Shown: piece after piece, positions 1 through 12,349 of the stretch | How positions within the stretch are numbered: position 1 is the stretch's first letter | How the letters are laid out: every line of letters starts with the position of its first letter | From: Dugong dugon | Lineage: Eukaryota; Chordata; Mammalia; Sirenia; Dugongidae | Assembly (NCBI GenBank): GCA_030035585.1 | Contig: CM057475.1 | Location: forward strand, 4,101,501 to 4,165,500 | Reading direction: 5' to 3' | DNA length: 64,000 bases | Position numbers and translations under genes: made by a program | Notes under the pieces: model-generated | Databases searched by the model: none | Told to the model about the DNA's origin: nothing | What the model saw: only the letters and a program-made list of their open reading frames with translations

Positions 1-461
1 TACAGAGGAGGGAGTGGGGAGGTAAATAGGAGAGAGGTTTCTCCCTAAGGGGGGTGTTTCTGATCCGTGCGGTAGGCCAGACACAAGTACTTGTCTTTCA
101 CTGATCGAGATCGAGGGCTTCTTCTCACTGGTTTTGGATGGCCGAGTAGACTCTCTGCCTCAGGGTCTCTCCCGTTGTGGAAAATGCCTCCTGAGCACTG
201 CTGCTTGCCTGACTCACCACTCACCCCCAAGCTAATCTGGACTGAAGGGCCCAGGCTCTCCCCGGGTCAGGTCTGGCAACTCCTCACTGCTTCCAAACTG
301 TCTCTCCCTCCCCCGTCACTCAGTCCAGTTCCTCAACTTTGCTTTTGATGTTCAGGCTTCCTAGATACTGAAATATAGTTGATTCACTTGTTTTTTGGGG
401 GTCTTTGTTGTAAAACGGAACACGGGAAGCATCTGACTACTCTGCCATCTTGGCCCAAGCC
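1..461 (-). mobile_element. L1 5'UTR, 5' terminal part (type B), enters from left edge
   Basis: This block matches 47205-47664, the 5' end of the complete minus-strand L1 in this window. Shared landmarks are GATCCGTGCGGTAGGCC-like, CTGCTTGCCTGACTC-like and GGGTCAGGTCTGGCAACTCC. The L1 body lies to the left of the window. The 5' terminus is at about 461, where the sequence switches abruptly to the 3' part of ORF2 of another L1. This L1 is therefore inserted into that one; the matching target duplication would be outside the window. No coding sequence is included. The short open frames in it are chance. Confidence 0.88.
444..453 (-). promoter_or_regulatory. YY1-like motif at L1 5' terminus
   Basis: GCCATCTTGG on the plus strand reads CCAAGATGGC in the sense of the L1, within 20 bases of its 5' terminus. 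Primate L1 carries a YY1 site of this core and position that fixes the transcription start. In the related copy at 47647-47656 the core is changed (GCGATCTTGA). Role by analogy only. Confidence 0.5.
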
Positions 462-2057
462 CTATTTCTAGATTTCTAAGGAAGTGCCATATCCTTTTCC
501 AAAATGGTTGTACTACTTTGTATTCCCACCAGCAGTGCATAAGAGTTCAAATCTCCCCTGTAACTTCTCCAACATTTTTTATTTTCTCTTTTTTCATGTG
601 TGCCCTTAACGCCAGGGTAAGATGGTATTTCACTGTGTTTTTGATTTGCATTTCTCTAATGGCTAGTGATCTGGAGCATCTCCTCATGTGTCTATTTACT
701 GCCTGAATGTCCTCTTTGGAGAAGTGTTTGTTCATTTTTTTTGTCCTTTTTTTAATTGGATTATTTGTCTTTTGTCATAAAGGTATTGGATTTTCCTACA
801 GATTTTAGAGATTAGACCTTTGTCAGATTTCTCATATCCAAATTTTTTTTCCTAGTCTGTAGGTTTTCCTTTAAGTCTTTTGGTGAAGTATTTAATGAGT
901 GTAAGTGTTTAATTTTTAGAAGATCTCAGGTATCTAGCTTATCTTCTCGAGTGTTTGTGCTGTTAATTATTGTTCGTATCCTGTTAATGCCATGTATTAG
1001 GACCTCTAACGTTGATCCTATTTTTCTTCTATGATCTTTATAGTTTTGGGTTTTATATTTAGGTCTTTGATCCATTTTGAATTAGTTTTGTGTATGGAGT
1101 GAGGTATGGGTCCTATTTCATTTTTTTCTTTTTTTTGCAGTTGGATGTCCAGTTTTGCCACCACCATTTATAGAAAGACTGTCTTTTCCCCATTTGATGG
1201 ACTTTGGGCCCTTGTTGAAGATTAGGTGACTGTAGCTGTTGAGTTTACATCTGGGTTCTCAATTCTATTCCATTGGTCAGTGTATCTGTCATTGTAGCAG
1301 TACCAGACTCTTTTGACTACCATAGCTGTAGATTCTGAGCTTAGGTAGTGTGAGTCCTCCAACTTTATTCTTCTTCGTCAATACTGCTTTACTTATCCAA
1401 GGACTTTTTCCTTTCCATATAAAGTTTATAATTATTTTTCCATCTCTTTAAAGAATGCTTTTAGCATTTGGATCGAGATTGCGTTGTATTCATAGATTGC
1501 TTTGTGTAGAACTGTCATTTTCACAATGTTCAGTCTACCTATCCATGAGCATGGTATGTTTTTCCATTTATGTAGATCTCTTTTCATTTCTTATAGTAGT
1601 ATTTTGTAGTTTTCTTTGTATAGATTTTATACCCCTGGTTACATCCTGGTTAAATTTATTCCTAAGAATTTTATTTTTTTAGGGGCTATTATAAATGGTA
1701 TTGTTTTCCTGATTTCCTTTTCATTGTTCTCTTTATTGATGTAAGGAATCCAAATGATTTTGTATGTTTTTCTTGTATCCTGCTACTCTTTTGAATCTTT
1801 CTATTAGTTCCACTAGTTTTCTCACGGAGTCTTTAGGGTTTTCTATGTATAGTATCATATCTTGCACAAGTAGGACAGCTTTACTTCCTCCTTACCAATT
1901 TGGATGCCCTTTATTTCTTTTTCTTGTCTTATTGCTCTAGCTATGACTTCCACCACAATGTTAAATAAGAATAGTGATAAAGAGCATCCTTGATTTGTTT
2001 CCTCTTCCCTAGGGGAATGTTGTCAGTCTCTCTCCATTAAGAATGATGTTGACTTTC
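462..2057 (-). mobile_element. Host L1, left segment (ORF2 3' half), split by nested L1
   Basis: Read on the minus strand this is the second half of L1 ORF2. It runs from the end of the reverse transcriptase region (about 2050) to the C-terminal domain (about 480-760). It parallels 41390-42915 of the complete minus-strand L1. At 2057 it stops in the sequence around AAGAATGATGTTGAC, and the same L1 resumes in register at about 10413. The plus-strand L1 at 2058-10412 therefore split it. Its left end is cut by the L1 insertion ending at 461. Confidence 0.9.
462..2057 (-). pseudogene. L1 ORF2 remnant, C-terminal half
   Basis: ORF2p is the endonuclease/reverse transcriptase of L1. Recognisable pieces include the C-terminal [11 protein letters not shown] block (minus frame near 547-735). 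The catalytic FADD region, expected near 1870, is scrambled: the reading there gives no FADD and a stop follows within a few codons. Multiple stops and frameshifts break every frame. Non-functional. Confidence 0.85.
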
Positions 2058-3629
2058 AGGCAACATGGCACTACATTCAGAAGTACCATACCATCCCTCT
2101 ACAGCAAAGATCTGAAAAACTAAGTCAAACGGAGTCATACATCAATCCTGAAACCCTAAGCATCAAATGAAGAGATAAAGAACTCAGCCAAGCACCGAAT
2201 GGAATAAGAAACTGACTGAGAACAGAGTGTGAGGAGAGATACATGCAGAAGTCCCCTATCAGCTACTGTAGACAGATCCACCATCTTGGACTTCTATCAG
2301 AGATCAGCAAACAGGGGCTATGAGAAAGCAGATTTCCAGAGCTTCCAGCAGGAGACAGAGCAAGAGTAACTAGCGATATACGCTTTCCCACCCCCCATCC
2401 TTCTTCACCTCCACTTGGCCTTCTCTGCTTCCTGCAGCCACAGTTTCTTGGACGGGAAATACCGGCTTCACCCTGGTGTTGTTTGGATTCCACCTGCTCA
2501 CACTGGCCAGCTCCCTGAATACCATTAGTTGGCTGCTGGTGTTGCTTTTTTCTGCTTCTTTAGATTTCTTCCTTACTTCTCAACACCTCCCCCTCCTTTC
2601 TCTCAAATATCTGGTTCTGTGTGCCAACTTTGATTCTTCCTGAAAGGCTGCAAAACACCGCTCAACTGTAAAACTGCTTCCTGGCCCATGACTCCATGCT
2701 AGTGGGAACCCCAGGGCTTTTTTTTTGTTTCTTTGTTCTGATTTGTTCTGTTTTGATTTGTTTGTTTGTTTTCTTTCTCTTTTCTTGGCTTAGGAGCCCC
2801 TTCTAGCCAGGCAGTACCACACAGCTTGGAAGCTTCTCCCTTACTCAGTGCAGATGCACAGGAACATCCCTGGAGGCATTTCTTTTTTCTGGTTTTTTTT
2901 TTTTTTTTTCGTTTTGTGGGGTTTTTTTTGTTTTTATTTTTTTTTGTTTTTTTGTTTCTTTGTTTGTTTTCTTCTCTCTCTTATTCCCTTTTTGTCTTCA
3001 TTTCCAGTTTCTCAATTTATTCATTTTTGTTTTACCCTTTTTCTTTTTTTTCATTTTTGTTTTTACCCATTTCTCAGTCTATCATCTCTCCACTCCAATA
3101 GCAAGCTCCCTTAGTGCTCTTTTTTGTTTGTGTGTATGTTTTTTACTCCTGTTCCTCTCTCCTCTCTCTCACCTTTCCCATACCCATCTTAGCATCACAC
3201 ATCACGATCTCCCCCCTCCTTCCTACCCACCTGCATTTTGTGCTGAACATCACACTCCCAAGCAGCAGAGGCACGGCCTACTGAAACCTGCCCTGCACAG
3301 ATTCCAGACCGCACTGTCGGCCCTAGTACATGCCACAAACAACTCATTCGAGAAAATCCCCTTCAGCTGGACCTGCCATGCTGTACCATACCTGAGTGAT
3401 TGACCCTACCCATTGAAGAAGGAGGTGAAAATTATCGTGCACACAGATGAGCAAACAACAAAGAATGCACAGCCCACCTGTGCCCACCGTTCATTATGTT
3501 CAGACATAACCAAATAAAACAAAAAGCAGGATGAAACAAACAAATCTACAATCAATAAATGAGGAAAATAACTACTGAATGCCCCAAAGAGAGCAGATAA
3601 TATGAAAACATATTCAAAAACAGGACAGG
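2058..3629 (+). promoter_or_regulatory. L1 5'UTR (type A)
   Basis: This is a non-coding leader. It has a conserved start, a pyrimidine-rich stretch with long T runs (2880-3080), and a segment ending in AACAGGACAGGATGGGTCC at the ORF1 start. In active L1s this region is the internal promoter. The T-rich middle translates to long Phe/Leu/Ser frames that mean nothing. Only about one monomer-like unit is visible, unlike the arrays at 14770 and 50272. Confidence 0.75.
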
Positions 3630-4640
3630 ATGGGTCCAGTAGGCATCCAAAGTAAAACAACAGACAACTTTCTAGTACCAGAAAAGGCACTAGAACTGCC
3701 TGATAGGGAATTCAAATCTCTAATACTCAGAATTTTCCAAGAGTCAAAGCAAAAAGCAGACAAAAATGAGGAAAAAATAAACAAATTCATGGAAAAGGCA
3801 GACAAATTCATGGAAAATACAGACAAAAAATGGAAGAATTCAAGAAAATAATGCAATAATAAAATGCTAAAATTAATTCACAACTAGAAATCATAAAAAA
3901 ACAACAATTAGAAATCCAAAAGATAATAAGATTTCAGAAATAAACAGTGTCACAGAAGGGCTGAGGAGCAGGTTTCAAATGATGGCAGATAGGATCAGCA
4001 AAAATAAAGAAAAACTCTTGGATACAACTATGTTTGTGGAAAAATCAGAAAAAAAGAACAAAGAAAAATGAAGAAACCCTGAGAATTACGTGGGATACAA
4101 TCAAAGCAAAAATCTGCAAGTGATCGGAATTCCAGAACAGGGAGAGAAAACAGAAAACACAGAAAGGAATTGCTAACAGAAAACTTTCCCAATATCATGA
4201 AAGATGAAAACCGGACATTACAAGAAGCTCAACAGGCCGCATATAGGATAGACCCCCCCCCCCCAGAAAAAAATCACTGAAGCATATCATAATCACACTC
4301 GCTAAAACCAAAGGCAAATAAAGAATCCTGAGAGCAGCTCTAGAAAAACAAAAAGTCACATACAGAGGAGAAAAAATAAGACTAAGTTCGGATTATTCAG
4401 CAGAAACCATGCAGGCAAGAAGACAATGGGATGACATATATAAAACCTTGAAAGAAAAAAATTGCCAGCCAAGAATAATATATCCTGCAAAACTCTCGTT
4501 AAATATGATGGTGAAATTAGGTCATTTCCAGACAAACAGAAATTAAGGGACTATGTAAAAACCAAACCAAAATTACAAGAATTATTAAAGGGAGTCCTTC
4601 AATCTGAGAACAAACAACATCAGACCACAGGCTAAATATA
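3630..4640 (+). pseudogene. L1 ORF1 remnant
   Basis: ORF1p is the L1 RNA-binding chaperone. The start ATG at 3630 opens a 73-residue frame (MGPVGIQSKTT...) rich in K, E and D with heptad-like KADKFMENTDKK repeats, consistent with the N-terminal coiled coil. A stop ends it at about 3851. The C-terminal domain is visible downstream at 4400-4600, as ARRQWDDIYKTLKEKNCQPR followed by PDKQKLRDY, in a shifted frame. Several stops and a C-run (4253-4264) disrupt the middle. Confidence 0.85.
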
Positions 4641-5063
4641 CCACATGGGATTGTACTAGCCAGATACCAATCTAGAAAATGAACTCTTAAAGACTAATCA
4701 AAACTAAAGAATTACAACATGGAACAAGAGAGGTTAATCTGTAAATGACAACAGCATCAGAACAATAAAAGAGGGAATAAACTGTATATGGATAGAACCT
4801 TCTGATGGAGAGGAAAGGAAGGCAGTACCAAGTAACAACCGACTGGTTCAAACCTAAGAAGATAAGGGTAAATTTCAAGGTAAGCACAAAGAAAGTTAAC
4901 AAACCTATTCATCAAAATAAAGAAGAAAAGCATAAAGTCTCAGCAAAAACAAAACCTACAAAAACGAAAGAAATGAAAAAACAATCCACAAACAAAAGTA
5001 TTTCAGCATAGGAGAGTAAGAAGAACAAAGAAAAAGTCAATATCACAAAAAAGGCACTACAAA

Positions 5064-8000
5064 GTGACAGCAACAAACTCACATCTATCAATAATTACAC
5101 TGAACGTAAATGGACTCAATGCACCCATAAAGAGACGGAGAGTGGCAGAATGGATAAGAAAACAGGATCCATCAATTTGCTGTCTACAAGAGACACACCT
5201 TAGAACAAAGATGTGAATTTATTAAAAGTCAAAGGTTGGAAAAAAATATATCAAGCTAACAACTACCAAAAAAGAGCAGAAGTGGCAATACTAATCTCAG
5301 ATAAAATAGACTTCAAAACAAAATCCACCATAAAAGACAAAGAAGGACACTTTATAATGATTAAAGGGATGATCCATCATAAAGAAATAACCATAATAAA
5401 CATCTACGCACCCAATGACAGGGCTCCAAATTACATAAACTAAGAACACTGAAAAGAGAAATTGACATTTCCAAAATAATAGTAGGAGACGTCAACACCC
5501 CACTCTCAGTAAAGGACAGAACAACCAGAAAGAAACTTAGCAAAGACACAGAAGACCTAAAGGGCACAATCAGCCAACTTGATCTCCTAGACATATATAG
5601 AACACTCCATCCAACAGTTGCAAAGTGCACATTCTTTTCCAATGCACATGGAACATTCTCCAGAATAGACCACATCTTAGGCCACAGAGCAAGCCTCAAC
5701 AAGATCCAAAACGTTTAGATAATACAAAGTATCTTATCTAATCACAATGCCATCAAGGTAGAAATTAACAAAAGAAAGAGCAAGGAAAAAAATCAACTAC
5801 ATGGAAACTGAATAATACCCTGCTTACAAACCACTGGGTAATACATGAAATCAGAGATGGAATCCAAAGTTTCTAGAATCAAACGAGAATGAAAACACTT
5901 CATACCAAAACCTTTGGGACACAGCAAAGGCAGTCCTCAGAGGACAATTTATAGCAATAGATGCACACATCAAAAAAAGAAGAAAGGGACAAAATCAAAA
6001 TGTTAACTACAGAACTCAAACAAATAGAAAGAGAACAGCAAAAAAAGCCCAAAGCCACCAGAAGAAAGGAAATGATAATGATCAGAGCTGAAATAAATGA
6101 AATAGAGAACAGAAAAACAATAGAAAGAGTCAACAAAACCAAAAGTTGGTTCTTTGAAAGAACAAGACAGACAAAAGAAAAACAGGAGAGGATGCAAATA
6201 ACCCAAGAAAGAAATGAAATGGGTCAGATTACAACAGACCCAACTGAAATAAAAAGGATCCTAACAGACTATCATGAAAAACTATACTCCAACAAATTTG
6301 AAAACCTAGAGGAAATGGGTAAATTTCTAGAAACACACTACCTACCCAAACTACAACAAAGTGATGTTGAAAATCTGAACAGACCCATAGCAAGAGAAGA
6401 GATTGAAAAGGTAATAATAAAAAAAAAACTCCCAATAAAAAAAAAACCTTGGCCCAAAAGCCTTCACTGGAGAATTCTACAAAACATTGACAGAAGAGCT
6501 TGTACCGGGACTACTCAAGCTATTTCAGAGCATAGAAGAGGAAGCAACACTTCCAAATTCATTCTATGAAGCCAGCATAATGCTGATACCAAAACCAAAA
6601 AGACGCCACAAATAAAGAAAATTACAGATCAATATCTCTCATGAATATAGATGCAAAACTTCTCAACAAAATTGAAGCCAATAGAATTCAGCAGAATATA
6701 AAAAAAAATAATACACCACGACCAAGTAGGATTCATACAAGGTATGCAGGGATGGTTCGACATTAGAAAAACAATCAACGTAATCCACCACATAAATAAA
6801 AGGAAAGAAAAGAATCACATGATCATCTCCATTGATGCAGAAAAGGCATTCGACAAAGTCTAACACCCATTCCTGATAAAATCTCTCAATAAAGTAGGTA
6901 TAGAAGGGAAATTTCTCAACATAATAAAGGGCATCCATGCAAAACCAACAGCCAACATCATTCTTAATGGAGAGGCTGAAAACATTTCCCTTGAGAACAG
7001 GAAAAAGACAAGGATTCCCTTTATCACCACTCCTATTTAACATTGTGCTGGAGGTCCTAGCTAGAGCAATAAGGCAAGAAAAAGAAATAAAGGGCATCCA
7101 GATTGGTAATGAAGAAGTTAAACTGTCCCTGTTTGCGGATGATATGATACTATACACAGAAAAACTTGAAGACTCCATGAGAAATCTACAGTTACTAATA
7201 AAAAGATTCAGCAGAGTAGCAGGATACAAGATAAACATACAAAAATCAGTTGGATTCCTATACATCAATAAGGAGAATGATGAAAAAGAAATCAGGAAAA
7301 TAATATCATTTATACTAGCTCCTAAAAAAAATAAAATACTTAGGAATAAATCTAACCAGGGATGTAAAAGACCTATACAAAGAAAACTACAAAACACTAC
7401 TGCAAGAAACCCAAAAGGATCTACATAAATGGAAAAACATACCATGCTCATGGATAGGTAGACTCAGCATTGTGAAAATGACAATTCAACCCAAAGCAAT
7501 TTTCAAATACAAAGCAATCCCAATCCAAATACCAACAACATTCTTCAAAGAGATGGAAAAACTAATACTTAACTTTATATGGAAAGGGAAGAAGCCTCAA
7601 ATAAGTAAAGCACTACTGAAGAAGAATAAAGTTGGAGGACTCACACTACCTTATCTCAGAACCTACAGTAGTCCAAACATCCTGGTACTGGTACAACAAC
7701 AGATACATTGACCAATGGAACAGAATTCAGAATCCAGATGTAAATCCATCCACCTATGGTCACCTGATCTTCGACAAGGGCCCAAGGTCCATCAAATGGG
7801 GAAAAGACAGTCTTTTTAACAAATGGTGGTGGCAAAACTGGATATCCATCTGCAAGAATATGAAACAGGACCCGTACCTCACGCCGTATACAAAAACTAC
7901 TTCGATATGGATCAAAGACCTGAATATAAAGCCTAAAACTATAAAGTTCATAGAAGAAAAATAGGACCAACACTACAGGCCTTAATACACGGCCTTAACA

Positions 8001-8855
8001 GGATACAAACCATAACCATCAACACACAAACCTCAAAAGATAAGCTAAATACTTGGGTTCTTCTGAAACTCAAACACCTATTCTCTTCAAAAGACTTCAC
8101 CAAAAGAGTAAAAAGAGAACCTACAGACTGGGAAAAAAGTTTTTGGACAGTACAAATCAGACAAAGGTCTAATCTCCATAATCTACAAGAAAATCCAACA
8201 CCTCTACAACAAAAAGACAAATAATCCTCTTAAAAAGTGGGCAAAGGAAATGAACAGACACTTCACCAAAGAAGACATTCAAGAGGACAACAGACACATG
8301 AGGAAATGCTCACGATCACTAGCCATTAGAGCAATGCAAATTAAAACCACAATGAGATACCATCTCACCCCGGCATTACTGGCACGAATCAAAAACACTG
8401 GAAATAACAAATGTTGGATGTCCTGTGGGGAGATCAGAACTCTTATGCATTGCTGGTGGGAAAGCAAAATGATACAACCATCTTGGAAATTGATATGGTA
8501 CTTCCTTAGAAAGCCAGAAATAGAAATACCATTTGATCCAGCAATCCCACTCCTAGGAATATATCCTAGAGAAATAAGAGTCGTCACTCGAGTAGACATA
8601 TGCACACCTATGTTCATGGCAGCATTGTTCACAATAGCAAAACAGTGGAAACAACGTAGATGCCCATCAACAGATGAATGGATAAACAAACTATGGTACA
8701 TACACACAGTGGAGTACTACCCAACGATGAAGAACAATGACGAATCTGTGAAGCATCTCATAACATGGATGAAACTGGAGGACATTACGCTGAGTGAAAT
8801 AAGTCAAGCACAAAAGAACAAATATTGTATGAGGCCTCTATTTAAAAACCCATGA
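5064..8855 (+). pseudogene. L1 ORF2 remnant, start codon lost
   Basis: ORF2p combines an AP-type endonuclease, a reverse transcriptase and a Cys-rich C-terminus. By alignment with 51814 the start codon should be ATG, but here it is GTG (5064-5066). The endonuclease opens with LSIITLNVNGLNAPIKRRR and reaches CLQETHL before a stop. IINIYAPND follows at about 5400. The RT core is at 6937-7428, with [13 protein letters not shown] and an intact FADD at 7132-7143. The C-terminal 200 residues (8250-8855) are one open frame containing [18 protein letters not shown]. The last Cys of the usual C-x3-C-x7-H-x4-C is Ser (8463-8465). Frameshifts between these blocks make it inactive. Confidence 0.92.
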
Positions 8856-9777
8856 AAAAGTTACACACGAAAAGTAACAATCTTTGTTGGTTACCGGGGA
8901 TGGGAGTGGTGAAGGGGAAATACTAAATAGGCAATAGATAAGTGGTATCTTTGGTGAAAGGTGAGACAGTACACAATACTGGGGAAACCAGCACAACTTG
9001 TACAAGGAAAGGTCATAGAAGCTCCCTAGACACATCCAAAGTCCCTGAGGGACTGATTTGCTGGGCGAAGGGTTTGGGGACCATGATCTTGGAGAACATC
9101 TAGCTCAATTGGCGTAACAGTTTATAAAGACAATGTTCTACATTCTACCTTGGTGAGTAGCGTCTGGGATCTTAAAAGCCTGTGAGCGGCCATCTAAGAT
9201 ACTCCACTGGTCTCATACCTTTGGGAGCAAGGGAGAATGAAGAGAACAGGAAACAAGGAAGAGATTAATCCAAAGGACTAATGGACCACAGCTACCAAGG
9301 CCTCCACCAGACTGAGTCTAATACAGCTACTTGGTGCCCAGCTACTACCACTGACTGCTCTGACTGGGATCACAACAGAGGGTTCTAGACAGAGCTGAAG
9401 AAAGATGTAGAACAAAATTCTAACACACATAAAAAGACCAGATTCACTGGCCTAAAGGAGACTGGAGAAACCCCGAGAGTATGGCCCCCAGACACCCTTT
9501 TATCTCAGTGGCGAAGTCACTTCCGAGGTTCACCGTTCAGCTGGGGAATGGACAGCCCCATAAAACAAAATTTGACTAAGGAGGCCCAGCAGTCCACGGA
9601 CATGGGCTAGAATGCAGGAGGGGACAGGAAATCTGGTGATAGGGAACCCAAGGTTGAGTAAAGACAGTGTAGATGTGTAGTGAGTTGTTAAGCATTTTCA
9701 TCAGGCAACATGTGTAGTAACCGTTCAGTGAGAAACTATTTTGTTCTGTAAACCTTCATCTAAAGTAAGAATAACAG

Positions 9778-10371
9778 CACGATTGGAAGAGTGTAGTCGA
9801 AGTCACTGAACTGTGCAAGTAGAAATTTTTGAAATGGTGTATCTTTGGCTATGTATATTTTCACCAAAAAAAGAAAAATGGTCAAGAAGGGAGAGTGTTT
9901 ACATCTTGTGGGGTTTTTAACCAATGTCATAAAACAATATGTGTACTGACTGTTTAATGAGAAACTATTTGTTCTGTAAACCTTCACCTGAAGTATATTT
10001 AAAAAAAAAGAAAAGAATCATCTATGCGACTTCAAATTGACAACAGCAACTCAAAAGTTTTGATGGGAAGCCTAGGGTGCAGTGAGTTGAAGATAATGGT
10101 GATGGAATAATTTGGAAAAGGATAGTGAGAATTAGCAGCACAACTGGAAGAATGTAATCCATGCCAGTGAATTGTACATGGAGAAACTTTTGCAATGGTG
10201 TAACTTTGGCTATGTAGACTGTCACAAAGAAAAAAAAAGGTCCTCCAATGTTGAGAAGGGAGAGTGTTGACATGTCCTGGGGTTGTTAGCCAATGTCATA
10301 AAACAAAATGTGTACTGAGTGTTTAATGAGAAACCATTTGTCGTGTAAACCTTCATCTAAAGTACAATAAA
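9778..10371 (+). repeat. Duplicated 3'UTR tail unit, about 360-bp offset
   Basis: A block starting CACGATTGGAAGAGTGTAG (9778) recurs as CACAACTGGAAGAATGTAAT (10138). Each copy is followed by TGAAATGGTGTATCTTTGGC-type sequence, a gap, and GAGAAACTATTTGTTCTGTA. The first copy ends in an A-rich tract (10001-10016). The second ends with an AATAAA (10366-10371). The L1 3' copy at 35372-35898 contains only the first unit. Confidence 0.8.
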
Positions 10372-10412
10372 TAATATATATAAAGAAAATCAAAGTAATG
10401 TTCATTTCCAGA

Positions 10413-12349
10413 ATAAAAGAATGATTTTCATTGTTGGTTTTCTTATAGTTGCCCTTTACTCTGTTTAGGAATTTCCCTTCTATGCCTATTTTACTGAGAG
10501 TTTTTATCAGGAATGGGTGTTGGACTTTGTTGAATGCCTTTACTTCATCCTTTGAGATTGTTCATGTGATTATTTTATTTATGTGATGGATTACGTTCAT
10601 TGATTTTCTAATGTTGAACCATCCTTGCATACCTGGTATGAATCCTACTTGTTCATAGGATATTATTTTTTTTGATATGATGCTGAATTCTATTGGCTAG
10701 AATTTTGTTGAGAATTTTTTCATCTATATTCATGAGAGATATCAGTTGTAATTTTTCATTTTTTATTGTGTCTTTGCCTGTTTTTGGTATCAGAGTTATG
10801 CTGGCTTCATAGAATGAATTCAGAAGTATCCCTTCCTTTTCTATGCTACGAAATAGTTTGAGTAGTACTGGCATAATACTCTTCTCTGAATCTTTGGTAG
10901 CATTCTCCAATGAAGCCATCTGGGCCAGGGCATTTTCTTGTTGGTAGTTTTTGTTTCGTTTTGTTTTGTTTTGTTTTACCTTTTCATTCGCTTCTCTTGT
11001 TATGGGTCTGTTCAGATTTTCAACATCATTTTGTGTTAGTTTGGGTAGTGTGTTTCTAGAAAGTTTTCCATTTCCTCTAGGTTTTCAAATCTGTTGGAGT
11101 GTAGTTTTTCATGATAGTCTATTATGATCCTTTTTATTTCAGTTTGGTCTGTTGGAATGTCCCCCATTTCATTTCTTATTTGGGTTATCTGCATCTTCTT
11201 CTGTTATTCTTTTGTCAGCTTGGCCAGTGCTTTGTTGATTTTGTTGATCCTTTCAAAGAACCAACTTTTGATTTTGCTGATTCTTTCTATTGTTTTTCTT
11301 TTCTCTATTTCATCTATTTCTGCTCTGATCTTTATTATTTCCTTTCTTCTGGAGGTTGTAGGCTTCTTTTGCTGTTCTCTTTCTATTTGTTTGAGTTGTG
11401 TAGCTAATGTTTTGATTTTGTCTCTTCTTTTTTTGATGTGTGCTTCTATTGCTATAAATTGACCTCTGAGGACTGCCTTGGCTGTGTCTCAAACGTTTTG
11501 GTATGATGTGTTTTCATTCTCGTTTGATTCTTGGAATTTTTTTATTCTCTCTTTTATTTCTTCTATTACCCAGTGGTTTTTAAGCGGGATGTTATTCAGT
11601 TTCAATGTAACTGATTTTTTTCCCCTTGCTCTTCCATTGTTAATATCTACTTTGATGACATTTTGATCAGAGTAGATACTTTGTATTATTTCAATGTTTT
11701 GGATTGTCTTGAGGGTTGCTTAGTGATCTAAGATGTGGTGTATTCTGGAGGACCTTCCATGCACTTTGGAAAAGATTATGTAGGTTGCACCTGTTGGGTG
11801 GTGTATTCTATATATGTCTATGAGATCCAGCTGGCTGATTGTGACCTTTATATCTTCTGTATCTTTGCTGAGTTGCTCTCTAGATGTTCTGTCCTTTACC
11901 AAGAGTGGTGTGTTAAAGTATCCTACTATTACTGTGGAACTTTCGGTTTCTCTTTTCAATGATGTTAGAGTTTGTTTTATGTATTTTGGAGCCCTATCAT
12001 TGGGTGTGTAGATATTTATTATGATTATGTCTTCATGATAGATTGTCCCTTTAATATTATATAATGCCCTTCTTCTTCTTTCATGGTGGATTTTGTTTTA
12101 AAGTCTATTTTATCTGAGATTAGTATTGCCTCTCCTGTTCTTTTCTGGTAGCTGTTTGCTTGATGTATTTTTTTCCAACCTTTGAGTTTTAATAAATTTA
12201 TGTGTTTGTTTCTAAAGTGTCTCTTGTAGATGGCCTATCAATGGTTCCTGTTTTTTAATCCATTGTGTCACTCTAAGTTTCTTTATGGGTGCATTCATGC
12301 CATTTACATTCAGTGTAATTATTGATAGGTGTGAGTTTATTGCTGTGAT
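10413..12349 (-). pseudogene. L1 ORF2 remnant, N-terminal half
   Basis: The frame at 12212-12448 reads SHLSIITLNVNGMNAPIKK and HLQETL, the start of the L1 endonuclease. The expected initiator is ATC instead of ATG (12347-12349 on the minus strand). Further endonuclease pieces (YFNTPLLVKDRTSREQ, LIDIYRIHHPTG) lie at 11720-11959. RT N-terminal pieces ([38 protein letters not shown]) lie at 10653-10919. Stops and shifts separate them. The other half of this gene is at 462-2057. Confidence 0.9.

Larger units (their letters stand above)
2058..10412 (+). mobile_element. Near full-length L1 (type A 5'UTR) nested in host L1
   Basis: The order is 5'UTR (2058-3629), ORF1 (3630-4640), ORF2 (5064-8855) and 3'UTR (8856-10412). 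The 5' end (GCAACATGGCACTAC, then CCATCCCTCTACAGCAAAGA) aligns with 49917-49970 of another L1. It also aligns with the reverse complement of the sequence ending at 15957. The flanks are the two halves of one minus-strand L1. Left AAGAATGATGTTGACTTTCA and right AAGAATGATTTTCA are a plausible diverged target duplication. The length of 8.35 kb is long for L1 because the 3' end carries an extra tail (10016-10412). Confidence 0.92.

Noticed and set aside
2766-3403. Overlapping Phe-rich open frames suggesting membrane proteins
   Set aside because: They come from T-rich runs in the L1 5'UTR. Three frames are open at once, which marks low complexity rather than coding.
8250-8855. 201-codon open frame that looks like an intact gene
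   Set aside because: It is the C-terminal third of L1 ORF2 with the upstream catalytic domains out of frame.
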